Assembly: GCF_002865645.1 (NCBI RefSeq)
Contig: NW_020194627.1
Span: 868,001 to 932,000 of the forward strand
Direction: 5' to 3'
DNA: 64,000 nt
Source of the DNA: Hyaloscypha bicolor E
Taxonomy: Eukaryota; Ascomycota; Leotiomycetes; Helotiales; Hyaloscyphaceae
The notes under the pieces are model-generated. The model saw only the letters and a list, made by a program, of their open reading frames with translations. It made no database searches and was not told where the DNA came from. How positions within the stretch are numbered: the stretch's first letter is position 1; each line of letters opens with the position of its first letter. The translations under genes were made by a program, and so were the position numbers. Of the stretch, positions 48,101 to 59,202 are shown piece after piece.

Positions 48101-51100
48101 GTTCTTGTCCTTTCTGGATTTTCACCCTTATCAGAATACGCTGACGGCAGTGTTTAATAAATCTAGATACGTTAATGTGGCACTCCAGATGGAAAAGACT
48201 CGTCACCAAGCGGTGGCAATAATGTCGAGGGCAAACGGTGCATCCAACAGCGTCTCTATCAAAGATCCATCCGCACTGTTGAAAGCTGCGGCGATTGGTC
48301 AGACACAAGTCGTGGAAGAGCTTCTTGATCAGCACGGGATAAACATAGATTTCCCCGACCCTAAATTGGAAGGTCGAACAGCACTTCACTGGGCTTGCAA
48401 AAACGGGCACCTCCAGGTCGTGAAACTGCTAGTTGAACATGGAGCAGTAATCGAGATTGCTGATAACGAGGGAATGACCCCTCTTCTTGATGCCGCCAGT
48501 TCAGAGTTCCTAGATGTCGTTCAATATCTGGAAGCAAGAGGCAGCAATATCGACGCGGTTACTGAGGATGGCCGAACGATTCTTCACGTTTCTGCAGCTA
48601 GCAACTCTCTCACTGTTTTGCAATATTTCCTTCAATGTACCAGGCTTACGCGGACACTTTCAACGAGGAGCAAAAATGGCCGGACGGCCCTATTGTGTGC
48701 TGTAGAAGGTGGCTCTCTTGAGACAGCGCGGTTCATACTCCAGAAGTCAACTCAGTCAGAGATCCTGAGCAAAACTGACGACGGTCACACTTGTCTTCAT
48801 TACGCCGTAATGTCGGGGAACCCGAAGATGTTTTCCTTGATCCAGGACGCTGGAATTTGTCACCACGACCAGACCAGCGAAGGCTTTACCGCCCTTCATT
48901 GCGCTGCTAAAGCCTCCAACGCTGAATTATTTCGCGTCACGTTGGACTATATTGACCGAGTCTCGCTCACTCAAACCATCTTTGCTTATCCCACGCTTAT
49001 CGAACCCCGTCCAGGTTTGCAAGGTTCCGACGGAACTTGGTCCATTGACGATTTTGTCAGTGGCCGTCGTCTTGATCTACCTACAAGTTCTGGTGGAAAG
49101 ACGCCCCTCCAGTTGCTGCTGTCCGCTGACCCATTCAATCGCGGTCATCGGAAAATGATTCAAGCTCTAGTATCACGTGTTGGTATCGATCTTGAGCGAC
49201 GCGATAGGGAGAAGAAAACACCTTTAATTGCTCTAGCAAGCCGACTTTCGAATGAACCCCGAAACGGGGACCTTCGTCTCGCAATAAAGCACTTGCTTCA
49301 TCGAGGCGTTGACACAAACGCGCAAGACGTCTTTGGGCGCACCGCACTTCATTATTTATGCGATCCCGTATCAATTTCGAAGTACACATCCCAAGCCATT
49401 GCATATCTTATTGGAGCAGAAGAGCTAGCAGCTACCTTCTCCGGGACCCCTTTGTCGGCTCCTCCCCCACCACCCAGTCGTCCACCCATTGTCCATGCGG
49501 GATCCGGTGTGCGTGTCGCACGAAGTCGGTCCCCTCTTCCTCGTCGGTCACTTGCCCCGCTACCTCCTCTCACCTCTCCAAAGATCGAGATCGAAGAACC
49601 CAAATGTTCTTCAAACAAGTCGAACATTGCCCGAGTGGATATTTCTGATAAACTCAAAGAAACTGCACTTCAGGCATTCTTTAGAAACTTGACTAAAGCA
49701 GACAGTTCCGTCCAAACCAGGAAGATAGCTATTAAGATGCTAAGCTTGAGTGGAAAGGAAGACTTAGACCGACCTTTACCTGATGGCAGCCGAATGTTCA
49801 ACCTGGCTATTATATTTCAAGATGATGAGCTAATCCAAGAGCTGTACAACCTGGGTGTCAACACGGAAGAACGCGACAGCACCCCAGCTAGCCGGTCTCC
49901 GTTGGAAGTGTTTTGTATTCTGGGGGCGAGGGATCTCGGGGTTCTGAGAAAGCTTATCAAAGCTTGCAAGAATATTTCCGAGCTTGACTTCGAGGGGGTA
50001 AGTCCCAGCTTCTTAGAGTACTGATTCATTTTGTAGCATTGTCCAACGGCCCTTGGGATATTCTACTCCTGAAAATATCTCAAAGAAGTACGCTAACTCT
50101 GATTTGCCTTGAGATGAGTCTGCTTCACTTTGCCTCCGGATTCGGCCACACAAAGGTAGTCAAAGAGCTGCTTGATGGAGGAATCGATGTCAACATACTA
50201 TCCAAAGAGCGGCTGGTTCCACTTTGCTTGGCAGTATCTAAAGGACACACCTCAACCGTCGAATTACTTCTCGACAGTGGTGCGAAGATGGACAGCTGCT
50301 GCTCTCCCAGGGACCATTTGATGGCTGCTCTGATCTCGCGAGCCCCAAATGTGGCCATCTGCAGATTGCTGATTGAACGAGGCATCAGCAACTGGAATGA
50401 GAGAACAGACTGCACTTTCCTCGGTCAATTCGTGCCGGGGTTTACAACCAATCAAGGCGCGGGTGTCTGGTTTTCTCGCGATGTGCGCAAAGTTACACCG
50501 CTTCATCATTTCGCTGTGGAAGGATATCTTGAAGTGCTCCAATATGTCGTTGAACATTGTAAAGATGTCGATATTGATACTGAGGCTGACTATGGGATTC
50601 GACCACTGTTCCTGGCAATATTCGCCTTCAAAAATGATGTTGTCAGGTACCTCCTTGAAAAGGGTGCAAAACCGGATAGTATCTACAAGCCAACCCGGTG
50701 GACCACGCTTCATCTTGCAGCTCAGCTAGGGGATCCACAAATTGTTGGAAGTCTCCTTGAACATGGGGCCGGTACGTAGAGGGAGACATCCCTTTCTCAT
50801 TTCCAAAATAGACTGTTCTATTTCGAGGAGGCGACCCGATTGTGCCCGGACTTCTGTCCTAGCAAATGCTGACTTCTACGTTCCCAGACCCTTGGGCTAA
50901 GGATGCTTCTGGGCTTACACCCAGTATCATTGCTTTGCAGCGGGGCCACCTCGACATTTCGAGTCAAATACAAAAGGCCGAAGAGTTACAGCGTGAGTAT
51001 AGTTACCTAAACGCCTCATTTAATGCGGATATATATGCTGACTCACGATTAGCAAACAAGCCAGAAAACCAGTCTGCCAACCCTCAGAATGAAAAGATAT

Positions 51101-52704
51101 CTCCAGCACTGTCTAATGCCATAAGTAAAGGCGATTTGAAACTTTGTCGAGAGCTGATTGGAAGAGGATTCAGCATCGACGGAACCTATGGGTGTGGGTG
51201 TACTCTCCTTCTCCAAGCTTGTGCGCAGGGCCGGTTGAATATTGCTGGATATTTATTGCAGCTTGGGGCTTCCGTCGATTGGGTGACTTGTTCGAAACAG
51301 GAGCATGGCGGAGGACTTACTGCGCTTCACCTTGCAGCAGCATTTGGAGACGCTGAATTATGCAAGAGTATCCTCAACAGGAATCCCATTGTATCAGAGA
51401 AAGGCGTACAACCCATTCATCTTGCCGCCCGCAATGGGCATATGCCAGTCATCCAACTTCTATTCGACCGCGCCAAGGATAAAACGTTCTTCCTTGAAGC
51501 AAGGAACCTAGGCTTGGATGAACTCGATGTTGGACCGCGACATATACCGTTCAGTCAGTCTTTTGGGAAGGGGAGTCCACTTCATTTTGCTGTCTCTTAT
51601 GGAAAGATCGAGGCCGTCGATTTTTTGCTTCGGGCTGGATCTGATCTTGAGGCTCGATCGGAATATGGGTGGACACCGCTGAGCTTCGCTGTGGTCGATG
51701 GGTATAAAGATATACTCGGCTTGTTGATTTCGGCCGGTGCCAATCTCAATGCTCGGAATAGTGAGCTATACACACCTTTGATGATGGCCACGGACAGAGA
51801 CGACCTGGAAGTTGTAGAACATCTGATTGGCATGGCACAGCACGGTTTGGACTTGCATGCCACGGACACCCAAGGCAGAACAGCACTCCATCATGCTGCC
51901 GAGACGGATCATTTCGAAGCCGCCGAATTACTGTTAGAAGCCGGATTAGATATAACTCATGTGGACAATTGGGGAACCACTCCTATCCAGATCACACTTT
52001 TTTACCGCGAACAATTTGCCCTCGAGCATCTCCCGGAAGTCGATAACGTTCGTTCTAAAGAACATGGGAGTATCCTCAACACGGCGTCATTTGCGGGCAA
52101 CAAGGACGTCGTTGACGAGCTCTTGAAGAAGGTGCCTGAAGCTGGCGTCCATGAATACGTCAATCTGTATTGCGATCGGGGGACACCGCTCTATCGCGCA
52201 GCCTCCATTGGTCATATCCCAATTATGGAGAAATTGGTTGAGAAAGGGGCAAAGATTAACCTGGTTGGAGGACCTTGTGGTAGTCCCTTGATGGGTGCTT
52301 GTACGATGGGATATGCTGAAGCGGTTGCATGGCTCCTTAGGAAGGGGGCAGAGCTTCAGTGCACGAAATTTGATGGGACGACGATCATGGCGGAGGCAGC
52401 TGGGCAGCAGCATGAAGCTGTTCTTTGGGTTCTGAGGAAGTTTAAGGAGGAAGGAGTGGAAGGTCTAGATGAGGAAATTCCGGTCAAGACGGCGAATACT
52501 TCCAAGTTGGACGAATTTATGGTCGGATATAAGGAGCGGAAGGCGAGGGTGCCTGAAAATAGCTCGAATCGTGGACCGCCGCCTCTGCCTCCGGACGACA
52601 AGAAGAACGACAAGACATGCAATGAGGAAGTTGCCAAGACGGACGGAGAGGGGAGGAAAGAAACAAACAAGGCGGAGAGTGGAGAGACTATCAAGACCGA
52701 CTAA
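45114..52704 (+). CDS. NACHT-ankyrin NLR-type protein, 9 exons
   Basis: My model joins 45114-45666, 45728-45923, 45969-46015, 46073-47521, 47670-47958, 48098-49997, 50114-50771, 50888-50992 and 51053-52704: 2,282 aa with no stop. The N-terminus MDPLSISASIAGLISI and following helices (about 1-185) match the fungal HeLo/PigL_N-like class found on NLRs. The NACHT domain has Walker A GIPGAGKT (about 241-248) and Walker B VIVIIDALDECG (about 343-354), then LFTSR. From about residue 900 to 2150 there are many ankyrin repeats (GRTALHWACKNGHLQVVKLL, for example), then a Lys/Glu-rich tail. Such proteins are STAND switches in non-self recognition and programmed cell death; the ligand is unknown. Introns at 47522-47669, 47959-48097, 49998-50113 and 50772-50887 are longer than usual here but have CTGAC/CTAAC-type branch sites. 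The 60-bp intron 50993-51052 is in phase and stop-free, so it could be retained. Confidence 0.85.
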
Positions 52705-52789
52705 AAGCTTACCAAGCACCAGAAGGAGATCGATAGGTCTATCACCGAATCATGGCCTAGAAAGTAATCACTCGAATTTGGATGGAAAA

Positions 52790-53842
52790 AAAAAGTAAGG
52801 TTGTGTCAACGGAACCGAGTCAACGTCTTCTGTTAATATGCTATCATCCATGCCAATCTCGCGAGGGATATTTGCTTTGCCTAAAGAAATTAGCAATGCC
52901 TCATATCAACCAAGCTGGTTGCCTTACAATATCCATTAGAACCACAGAACAAACCGAATTACCACATCTCTGCACGGCCAGGATGTGAAACGTCATAAAT
53001 ATTGTCGAATTCGACCGCGATCATGCTAGTCGGAAATGAGACCGCAGCGTTGAAAACTACACATCGCCCTTGAACAATCTCCACATTCTTGTTCTGGCAG
53101 AAACGCTCAGCAGACCAGCGAGGTCCATACGGGTGAGGGTAGTGGCCGCAATCAAAGATGGCAATTATGATAATTCGTTGAACTGCGTGTAGGATGCGAT
53201 GCGATCTATGATAATATCTTTCTCGTTCGGCAGATAGGCTACAATCATGATATCGATCATCGGCAGATTTTTGTCGTTTGTTAGGAAACGCCAGTTGTTT
53301 TGTTCGATTTTCTTGACAACTTTTTGTGCCTGTTCGATAGGTGTGAGACTTAGGCAGGCCTCGATGACAGTGTTCCCAACAATATAGAAGAACCAGAAGA
53401 CTTGAATGGCCGATTTTGGGAGGACAATGTACAGAAATACAGAAACGAAATATGCGACCGGAAGAATAAATCGACTCACTGTAATCCCCAGAGAGAGAGA
53501 GATACGTTCAGGTATTCGGAACGACAGGGAGGGCTTTCGGGTTGCATCTTCTCGTTTCTCTCCTCCATGTTCAGATTCAGACGGTGCTTCGATGTCAACG
53601 GTGAAGGTCTTCGTTTCAGTTTTGGTTTCGAATTTCCCGAAGAGTGAGGGAGGGGATGATGACAGCGGTGTTGGTCCAATATCAGAATACGATAGCAGTG
53701 ATGGTGAGCGCCGACTTCCTACGTAGTCCGGACGACATAGCGAATGAGTGAGTGTAGGAAAAAAGATTGAAAACCAAAATACAAAAAGAATGGACAGATT
53801 GCTACCAGCACAGAACTCAAGGATAAGCACAACCAGAAGCAA
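52790..53842 (-). pseudogene. Glycosyltransferase family 2 membrane protein, pseudogene
   Basis: The minus strand first gives an open 5' part with three or so membrane segments and SLSFRIPERISLSLGITVSR, then LPMIDIMIVAYLPNEKDIII, the start of the GT2 domain. The frame stops at 53165. Just beyond, with about 60-70 residues missing, it resumes as IAIFDCGHYPHPYGPRW, then NVEIVQGRCVVFNAAVSFPT and VSHPGRAEMW, an in-frame TAA, FGLFCGSNGY, and after another gap ILTEDVDS. These are the ordered GT2 processive-synthase blocks (DxD-like, GSNG, TED). The rest, with the QxxRW motif, is missing: the copy ends next to the NLR 3' end. It is dead. Confidence 0.8.
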
Positions 53843-54408
53843 AACAAAGTAGACAAAAGATTAAACGCATGTATCTTGCATTACACAGCACACTCACTCT
53901 TACCAAGGTACCTAACGAGCCCAACCTCATAGGTCTGTGCGTACAGGGCATTTTAGTGATAACGAGTATTTTAGAACTTTTAAATTTTGAGAATTAATTA
54001 ATAGAACTATACTTTACCTATTTTAATTCTCAAAGCCCGGATCGTGGGCCGTAATTATTTGTTGCTGTCTTGTAACAGTTAAGTGATTGTGAAGACTTTT
54101 GCTGTTCGAGACCCTGAAATAGTCTTCGCATAGCCTGAAATTGTGCGGAAAATGCCCTGTACGCACAGACCCATGGGGTTGGGTATCGTAAGGCCAAATA
54201 GCTCTGTCGTTATCGAAACCGAAGTCTGGACAGGGTCCATCCAGACCATCCCGCGTCGCTGTAGGCCCTGTCGCAGAAGTCGACACATCATCGATGCCTG
54301 CTTTCACATGTTGAAATCTTGCGTGTAGATCCGGCTGCAGATCCGGCCTGGAGTGGAATAGCGGCAACAAATTCTCAAATTGCGTGTGGCTTTGGAGAAC
54401 CAGCAAGC
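53843..54408. other. Intergenic stretch
   Basis: This is the region beyond the first Met of the GT2 pseudogene. No gene is supported; about 53940-54030 is AT-rich. Confidence 0.45.
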
Positions 54409-54410
54409 TA

Positions 54411-54551
54411 CAACGTCTCTAGGGAAAATAATGTAGCGAGACAGGGGTGTTCCGCGCTGGCACGGACCAGAAAGCAAACAATACGAACTTTTAATTGGCT
54501 TTTACCCCTTGTCTTGGCTCTCTCGCTACATTAATTTCCCTAGAGACGTTG
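54411..54551. mobile_element. 141-bp MITE with long inverted repeats
   Basis: The ends read CAACGTCTCTAGGGAAAATA on the left (54411) and the near-exact inverse on the right (to 54551), with about 31 bp of pairing per arm up to TGTAGCGAGA. TA flanks both sides (54409-54410, 54552-54553), fitting a Tc1/mariner-type target duplication. No coding capacity. Confidence 0.75.
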
Positions 54552-54553
54552 TA

Positions 54554-55017
54554 AGCCAGGCTAAATTAGCGAGCTCGGCACCCCTGAAGGCGCTAGAACA
54601 ACTCTAATTTAACGCCTATCCCAGTACCAGCCGAACATCGCTCTTTCTCAACCTTCCATCTCCTCTGTCGGCACTCGAATCTAGGTAGAGCTGCCTGTTC
54701 AATACTCCATGCCCAGACGAAAATGCCTCCCATGTGTATGGAGTCTAGGATGGGAGCTACATCTTTCGGATCGGCGTCTCTCCGAAGCCGCCTCCAAAGG
54801 CAATTGCCGAAGCCAAGTGGCTCGATCGAGGCTCTGCTCCAGTGCTCAGCTGTCGGGGAGGATCCTTGTGGGGTCTGCATACCATGGGAGGATCCCGATA
54901 GCTCTTCAGCTGGTGCTGATAAGTAAAATATCAAATCATGCTCACGGTCAGTCAACGTATCTCAGTCTCACGGCCTAACCCACCTCCCCTCTGGAGCAAC
55001 TTGATCGGTCCCTTTAA
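54554..55017. other. Intergenic stretch
   Basis: A 120-codon minus-strand frame (54593-54955) has no recognised domain and is not called a gene. Confidence 0.4.
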
Positions 55018-56690
55018 GTGCTGTTGAAGTTGGAATCAATGCATGCAGAGATCATTCTATGCACAACATGGCCGTTTTGGAATGTTGCAAATCTCTTGTT
55101 TTACTTTTCTTTTTGTTGGTTCTTGGGAGATGTCAGTCTCATGACAGAGAGTCCTAGAGCTCCATCTACACTGAACAGGGACTGTCCATGCGGATTCTAT
55201 GACAGCGCAACCCTGCATTTGCTCACCGATGCTCTAATCGTACAATTTAACGAGACCACGATCTTCCCCTACGAAGACTTCACGATCTCACCGGTTGAGC
55301 GAAATGAGCATCAAGAACTTAAATTCGCTTCCTTTGAAGTCGATCCTGCGAAATAAAGTGAGATTTGAAAAGCTGCCGTCATCAAGGCAGAGGCAGTACA
55401 ATCAAAGGATGGGAAGATGGTCATGGTGACAACAACCGAAGTTGAATCAAGAGCCCCACCAGCCGTGCTTTTTCACGGTGGGAAGCCACGTACCGGTTAC
55501 ATGGCAGGAATTGTGGTTGTTTGTGCTCTGATAGTCACCCTCATCCGCTATGCTCTCACCTTCCTTCCAGCATTGGACTCCGGATAGAACGCACACTACA
55601 AGTGTGAAGTCTGAGGCGAGAAGGCACTTGCACATACTTCCCGAACACAGCGTGGCTCAGCCTCTTCTTCACAATCTCAACCCGCTTTCTCACAGTCGGC
55701 TACCTGCGCTCCGGAAATCTCTGAATCGTCGCCGAGAGGACCGTAATTCGACCATTCCGTCTCATCATCGCGGTCGCCGGCATCGCCATTCTCGAGTACT
55801 TCTTCATCGACTGCGGTGCAGCGCAATAGCTCGAATACCTCCTTTCCGTAGCCTGGTCCACTTGGCCATATTCAGACCGCTACAAAAACTCTCGGAGAAT
55901 TTTTTTAACGAGCTGCTGGAACTACTCCAACGCCGCACCCCAAATAACAATCAACTACTGCACCGGGGTCTCTGGGCAATTCCCGTGACTCTTCAAGGTT
56001 CGAGGATATCCATCCTCGGAGTGATGATAATCTGCGAGCTCAAAACCCCATGGAAGCGCTTCGGCTACTACACAGTTTACATACTGATGAACTGGCACGT
56101 CCGGGAATGGGGATCGTAATTCTGGGCGGGCCTCGACCTCGACGTAATCTACAGATACAGAAAATACATTTACGTGCGATTTCTGCTCATCACATGTCTT
56201 CTCACTGCATTCACAATGCTAACCTGGGACGCCCTGCTCATCGACGCCGGGATCCCTCTCGCCCTCGAGCGTGGGATCCACCCCGACCTCAAAACCGGCC
56301 GCCCAATAGCACAAACGGAGAATAGAGGCTACCCAGCATACTTCGAGTCCCATCTCAATGACCTAGTCTTCGCCTCAGTCGTTCAGCTCGGCACCGAGAT
56401 CTCACCCACTAAGCAAAAACTACTCTCCTCAAAAATCCTGATGTGGATCTTCCCACACACCTTCACCATCTACTTGCTCCACGGCTTGATCTTCTGAACG
56501 CTCGGCAGCTTGATCGTGGTGCAGTTGAGTGCAGCGGGGGTGCCGTGTTGGGCTGCTATGATGGTAAATGCGACGGCTTGTTGCGGGGCGCTGTTTCTTG
56601 TGTTGCCTAGCGACTGAATCGTTGGGGAAGGGTGTTACGGGGACGCTGTGGCATCTTGAGAAGGAGTTGCTGCCTAGTACGTATCCGTAG
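55018..56690 (+). pseudogene. Lectin/glucanase-like plus acyltransferase-like membrane protein, pseudogene
   Basis: A hydrophobic start and DCPCGFYDSATLHLLTDALI (about 55180-55240) resemble the opening of fungal surface proteins that join a GH16/concanavalin-like domain to an acyltransferase-3-like multi-span domain. The GH16-like body is mostly deleted after 55356. The membrane part survives in pieces in shifting frames: TRFLTVGYLRSGNL then a stop, IAILEYFFIDCGAAQ then a stop, FLLITCLLTAFTMLTW, LSSKILMWIFPHTFTIYLLH then a stop, and finally ESLGKGVTGTLWHLEKELLP to TAG at 56688. At least five stops or frameshifts make it dead. It lies between two other decayed units, so this looks like a relaxed region. 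Confidence 0.72.
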
Positions 56691-57198
56691 GTGGGGTACT
56701 GATCGTGCTAGTGCGAATGACGAGCGGGTCGTCGAGAGCAGGTTCAGTGTTGATGCGGAAGGTGGGAGGAGAGGTAGTAGCTGTTCTGGCTTTAGATTAG
56801 AGTTGAGCAGAGTTCTTTTCAGCATATTTGTAGATTGTACCTCTTTCCTGTTGCTGATTTCCAACGTTCGTTTCCATTGTAGACCACTTGACTTGACGTT
56901 TTCCCAAGTCATTAAACTCATTGTGTGGATGTAGGATCATGTAGCGAGTGTTACAGATCTTTCACGTATTACGTCCTCTCGAAAGCCGATATCAAGTCAC
57001 CCCCAACGCCTGTATTGAACCTTTCCCCCCTCCCCAGTCCCCCCAGCACCACCGCGGCCGCGGGCTCTCTTTCCTACCCTTATATAAGATCCCGTCCCAC
57101 TCTCTCACTAATTTTATCAGTATGCGGTCGAAGAAAGATTACTCGGTTCGCCTCGGAGTTGTATCCGGACGTAGTTTACTCGAATAAGTAATCTTTAC
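56691..57198. other. Intergenic stretch
   Basis: It lies between the acyltransferase pseudogene and the 3' end of the protease gene. I see no gene. Confidence 0.5.
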
Positions 57199-59011
57199 TT
57201 ATCCCTCCCGTCCTTGAATCTTACTCCCTGGATATAAGGGAGATTCAGGTGGACTGCGTTGGGGGGTACTATTCATTGAGGAATATCCGGAATCAGACCG
57301 TGAAGCGTCCGGCGAGGGATGGCGACGCCAGAGGCGGCGTATCCATGATGATACCTTGGAGCCCAACATCCTATCCCCCAGTTCATATTCATACCCTAAG
57401 ATTTTTTTACGAACAGGAACTTTGATCACGTCTTCAGCTTTACCTGCTAAGCTTTGGTGGCTAGCAGGAAGTTTGACCCCCTCTAGCGATAGTCGAAGCT
57501 GGATGTCCTGGAATATATCGTTGATTGGGATAACGTACGCTACACCAAACACATCGGAAGCAATCAAGTGGCCATACAGTTCGCCAGTAAGGTAGTCGAC
57601 GACCCAGGCACCGCTGTCGCCTGACATCAGTGCTTCGATCTGGTTAGCAGTTATCTTGGTATATGGGGAAAAGGAACCAACCTGGATGATCCCGAATTTT
57701 GAGAGCGTTGGTTCTTACCAAACTCTTTCCAGGTGCAAGCATAAGGTATGACCATGAACTTGACAACGTTCCAAGTACCAGTCCGCTCGTGGCAGTTGAT
57801 AGAAGCACTGCTTGCTGGGTTTCATTTTGGTCTGGATGGGCGACTCGAGTGATTTCTTGTCCAACAAAATTTGGCGCAAGCAGCGACTTATTTTCGACTG
57901 TAAATAAGGCCCAATCGAGATTCGGTCCATCCTGAAGACTATCCAGTGAAGTCTTAAAGATATGGCCAAAAACAGCCCCAAGGTTTTCTGACATCTCATG
58001 CTGAGCAGCATTTTCTGCTGGAAGTGCTGGAGCCCCATACTTTAATGAGCCCAGATCAAGTTCAAACTCCTGGCCATCTTCAAAAGGCCCTTCGTCCGGA
58101 TCATCGTCTGTATGTTCCTCCTCCTCCAAGTCTTCCAAATGTTGTTCCTGGGCAAGGAAGTGGCAAGCGGTTAATCCTAGTAGCTGGCAGTCGCCACTTT
58201 TCCATTGAATTGAGACTAGGCCACCAATTGTGGCCGATCGTCGTTGTCCACTACTTGAAACGATGATTTTGGACCCACATAAGGACCCGGGTATCTTCTC
58301 CTTGAAGTATAATTCTGGCGTTTCGCGGGTATCATAGGGGTCGGGTCGAGCAATGGGAGGGCATTGCGAATTAGAACCCAGCGCGAGAGGAGGCATCTCG
58401 TAAACGTATACCTCGAAGTTAGGTGTGTGCGCATTTGGATGTGCAGGTTTGAAGTCTGACTCAACAAAAGGCTGCTTGAAGAAACGTCGAACTTTGCCCG
58501 CGATTGCCTTGTCGCATTGAATAAAGACCCAAGGTGCTGCCGTTGACTCATTCTCGCCCAAGACCTTCAAGCTCATCAAAATGCCTCTGCACCTAGACAG
58601 CCCTCGCGTCAACTTGATGAGATTGTCGGCATGCAACTCTCGCAGATCTTCAAACCGATTTTGAGTCAACCTAGGTATGTCTTTTTCGAAGTGTAGGAGC
58701 TTCGTCTTCTTCCGCCCAGCAATGGACCATCGGGGAGCCTTGACCACAACCACTCCACCATCGACGAACGTGGAATCACCAGGGGTAGAAGTCTTTGATC
58801 CGCTGTGCGACGCATATCCTGAGTCAACCTGGCCATTGTTCCCAACTTTTATGGCATCTATCAAAGGCCGTTTAGGTGGCGGTGTTGCTCGGCCTACCTT
58901 CAAAGCTGCCACAGCCTCGGCGAGCTCAGAGGATTCGGCATCAAATTTTGCTGTCGAAGACGAGGCAGCACTATCCGCGGTACTGAGGGGAAGAATGGAA
59001 GTCATGCTCAT
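57199..59011 (-). CDS. Trypsin-like serine protease-fold protein, 2 exons
   Basis: Minus-strand exons 59011-57682 and 57632-57199 (49-bp intron with CTAAC branch site) give 587 aa. Splicing creates ALMSGDSGAWVVD, the nucleophile motif of PA-clan (chymotrypsin-fold) peptidases, with Ser450. His284 in LGLTACHFLAQ and Asp366 in NLDWALFTV are spaced as in a His-Asp-Ser triad. There is no signal peptide, so it should be intracellular. The N-terminal 130 residues are Ser-rich and low-complexity, an acidic run (EEEEHTDDDPDEG) follows the His, and the tail is Ser/Pro-rich. Fungal proteins of this type are little studied; trypsin-like domains also occur as effectors on fungal NLRs. It is divergent to, and 191 bp from, the next gene. 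Confidence 0.82.
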
Positions 59012-59202
59012 TTTGTTCCCTGGTATGAGGCCGATGAAATGAAGCGATATTGGATCTGAACCTTATCGGAGTCTGTTCAATTCACAAAATGTTCGAGGCA
59101 ATGGTCAAACAATGAGGTGTGGTGCAGATGAAGGGGCTGAGCTTTTCCGCACATTGATGATTGGGCTATTTAAGCCACTGCGCGAGCAACTCTGCATTTC
59201 AG
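59012..59202. promoter_or_regulatory. Compact bidirectional promoter
   Basis: Only 191 bp separate the start codons of the protease (minus) and the membrane-anchored protein (plus), so the two promoters must overlap. No specific factor site is evident. This predicts co-regulation. Confidence 0.55.

Noticed and set aside
49998..50038. Alternative NLR intron ending at TTTTGTAG (50037)
   Set aside because: The frame then hits TGA within 12 codons; the acceptor at 50113, after GCTAAC, keeps the ankyrin frame open.
45114..52704. Reading the NLR region as four or five separate ankyrin/NACHT genes
   Set aside because: Frame changes coincide with GT donors, branch sites and AG acceptors that restore one continuous frame, and only the first segment has a proper start.
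54593..54955. 120-codon minus-strand frame near the MITE
   Set aside because: No recognisable domain or context. It could be a gene fragment but cannot be supported.
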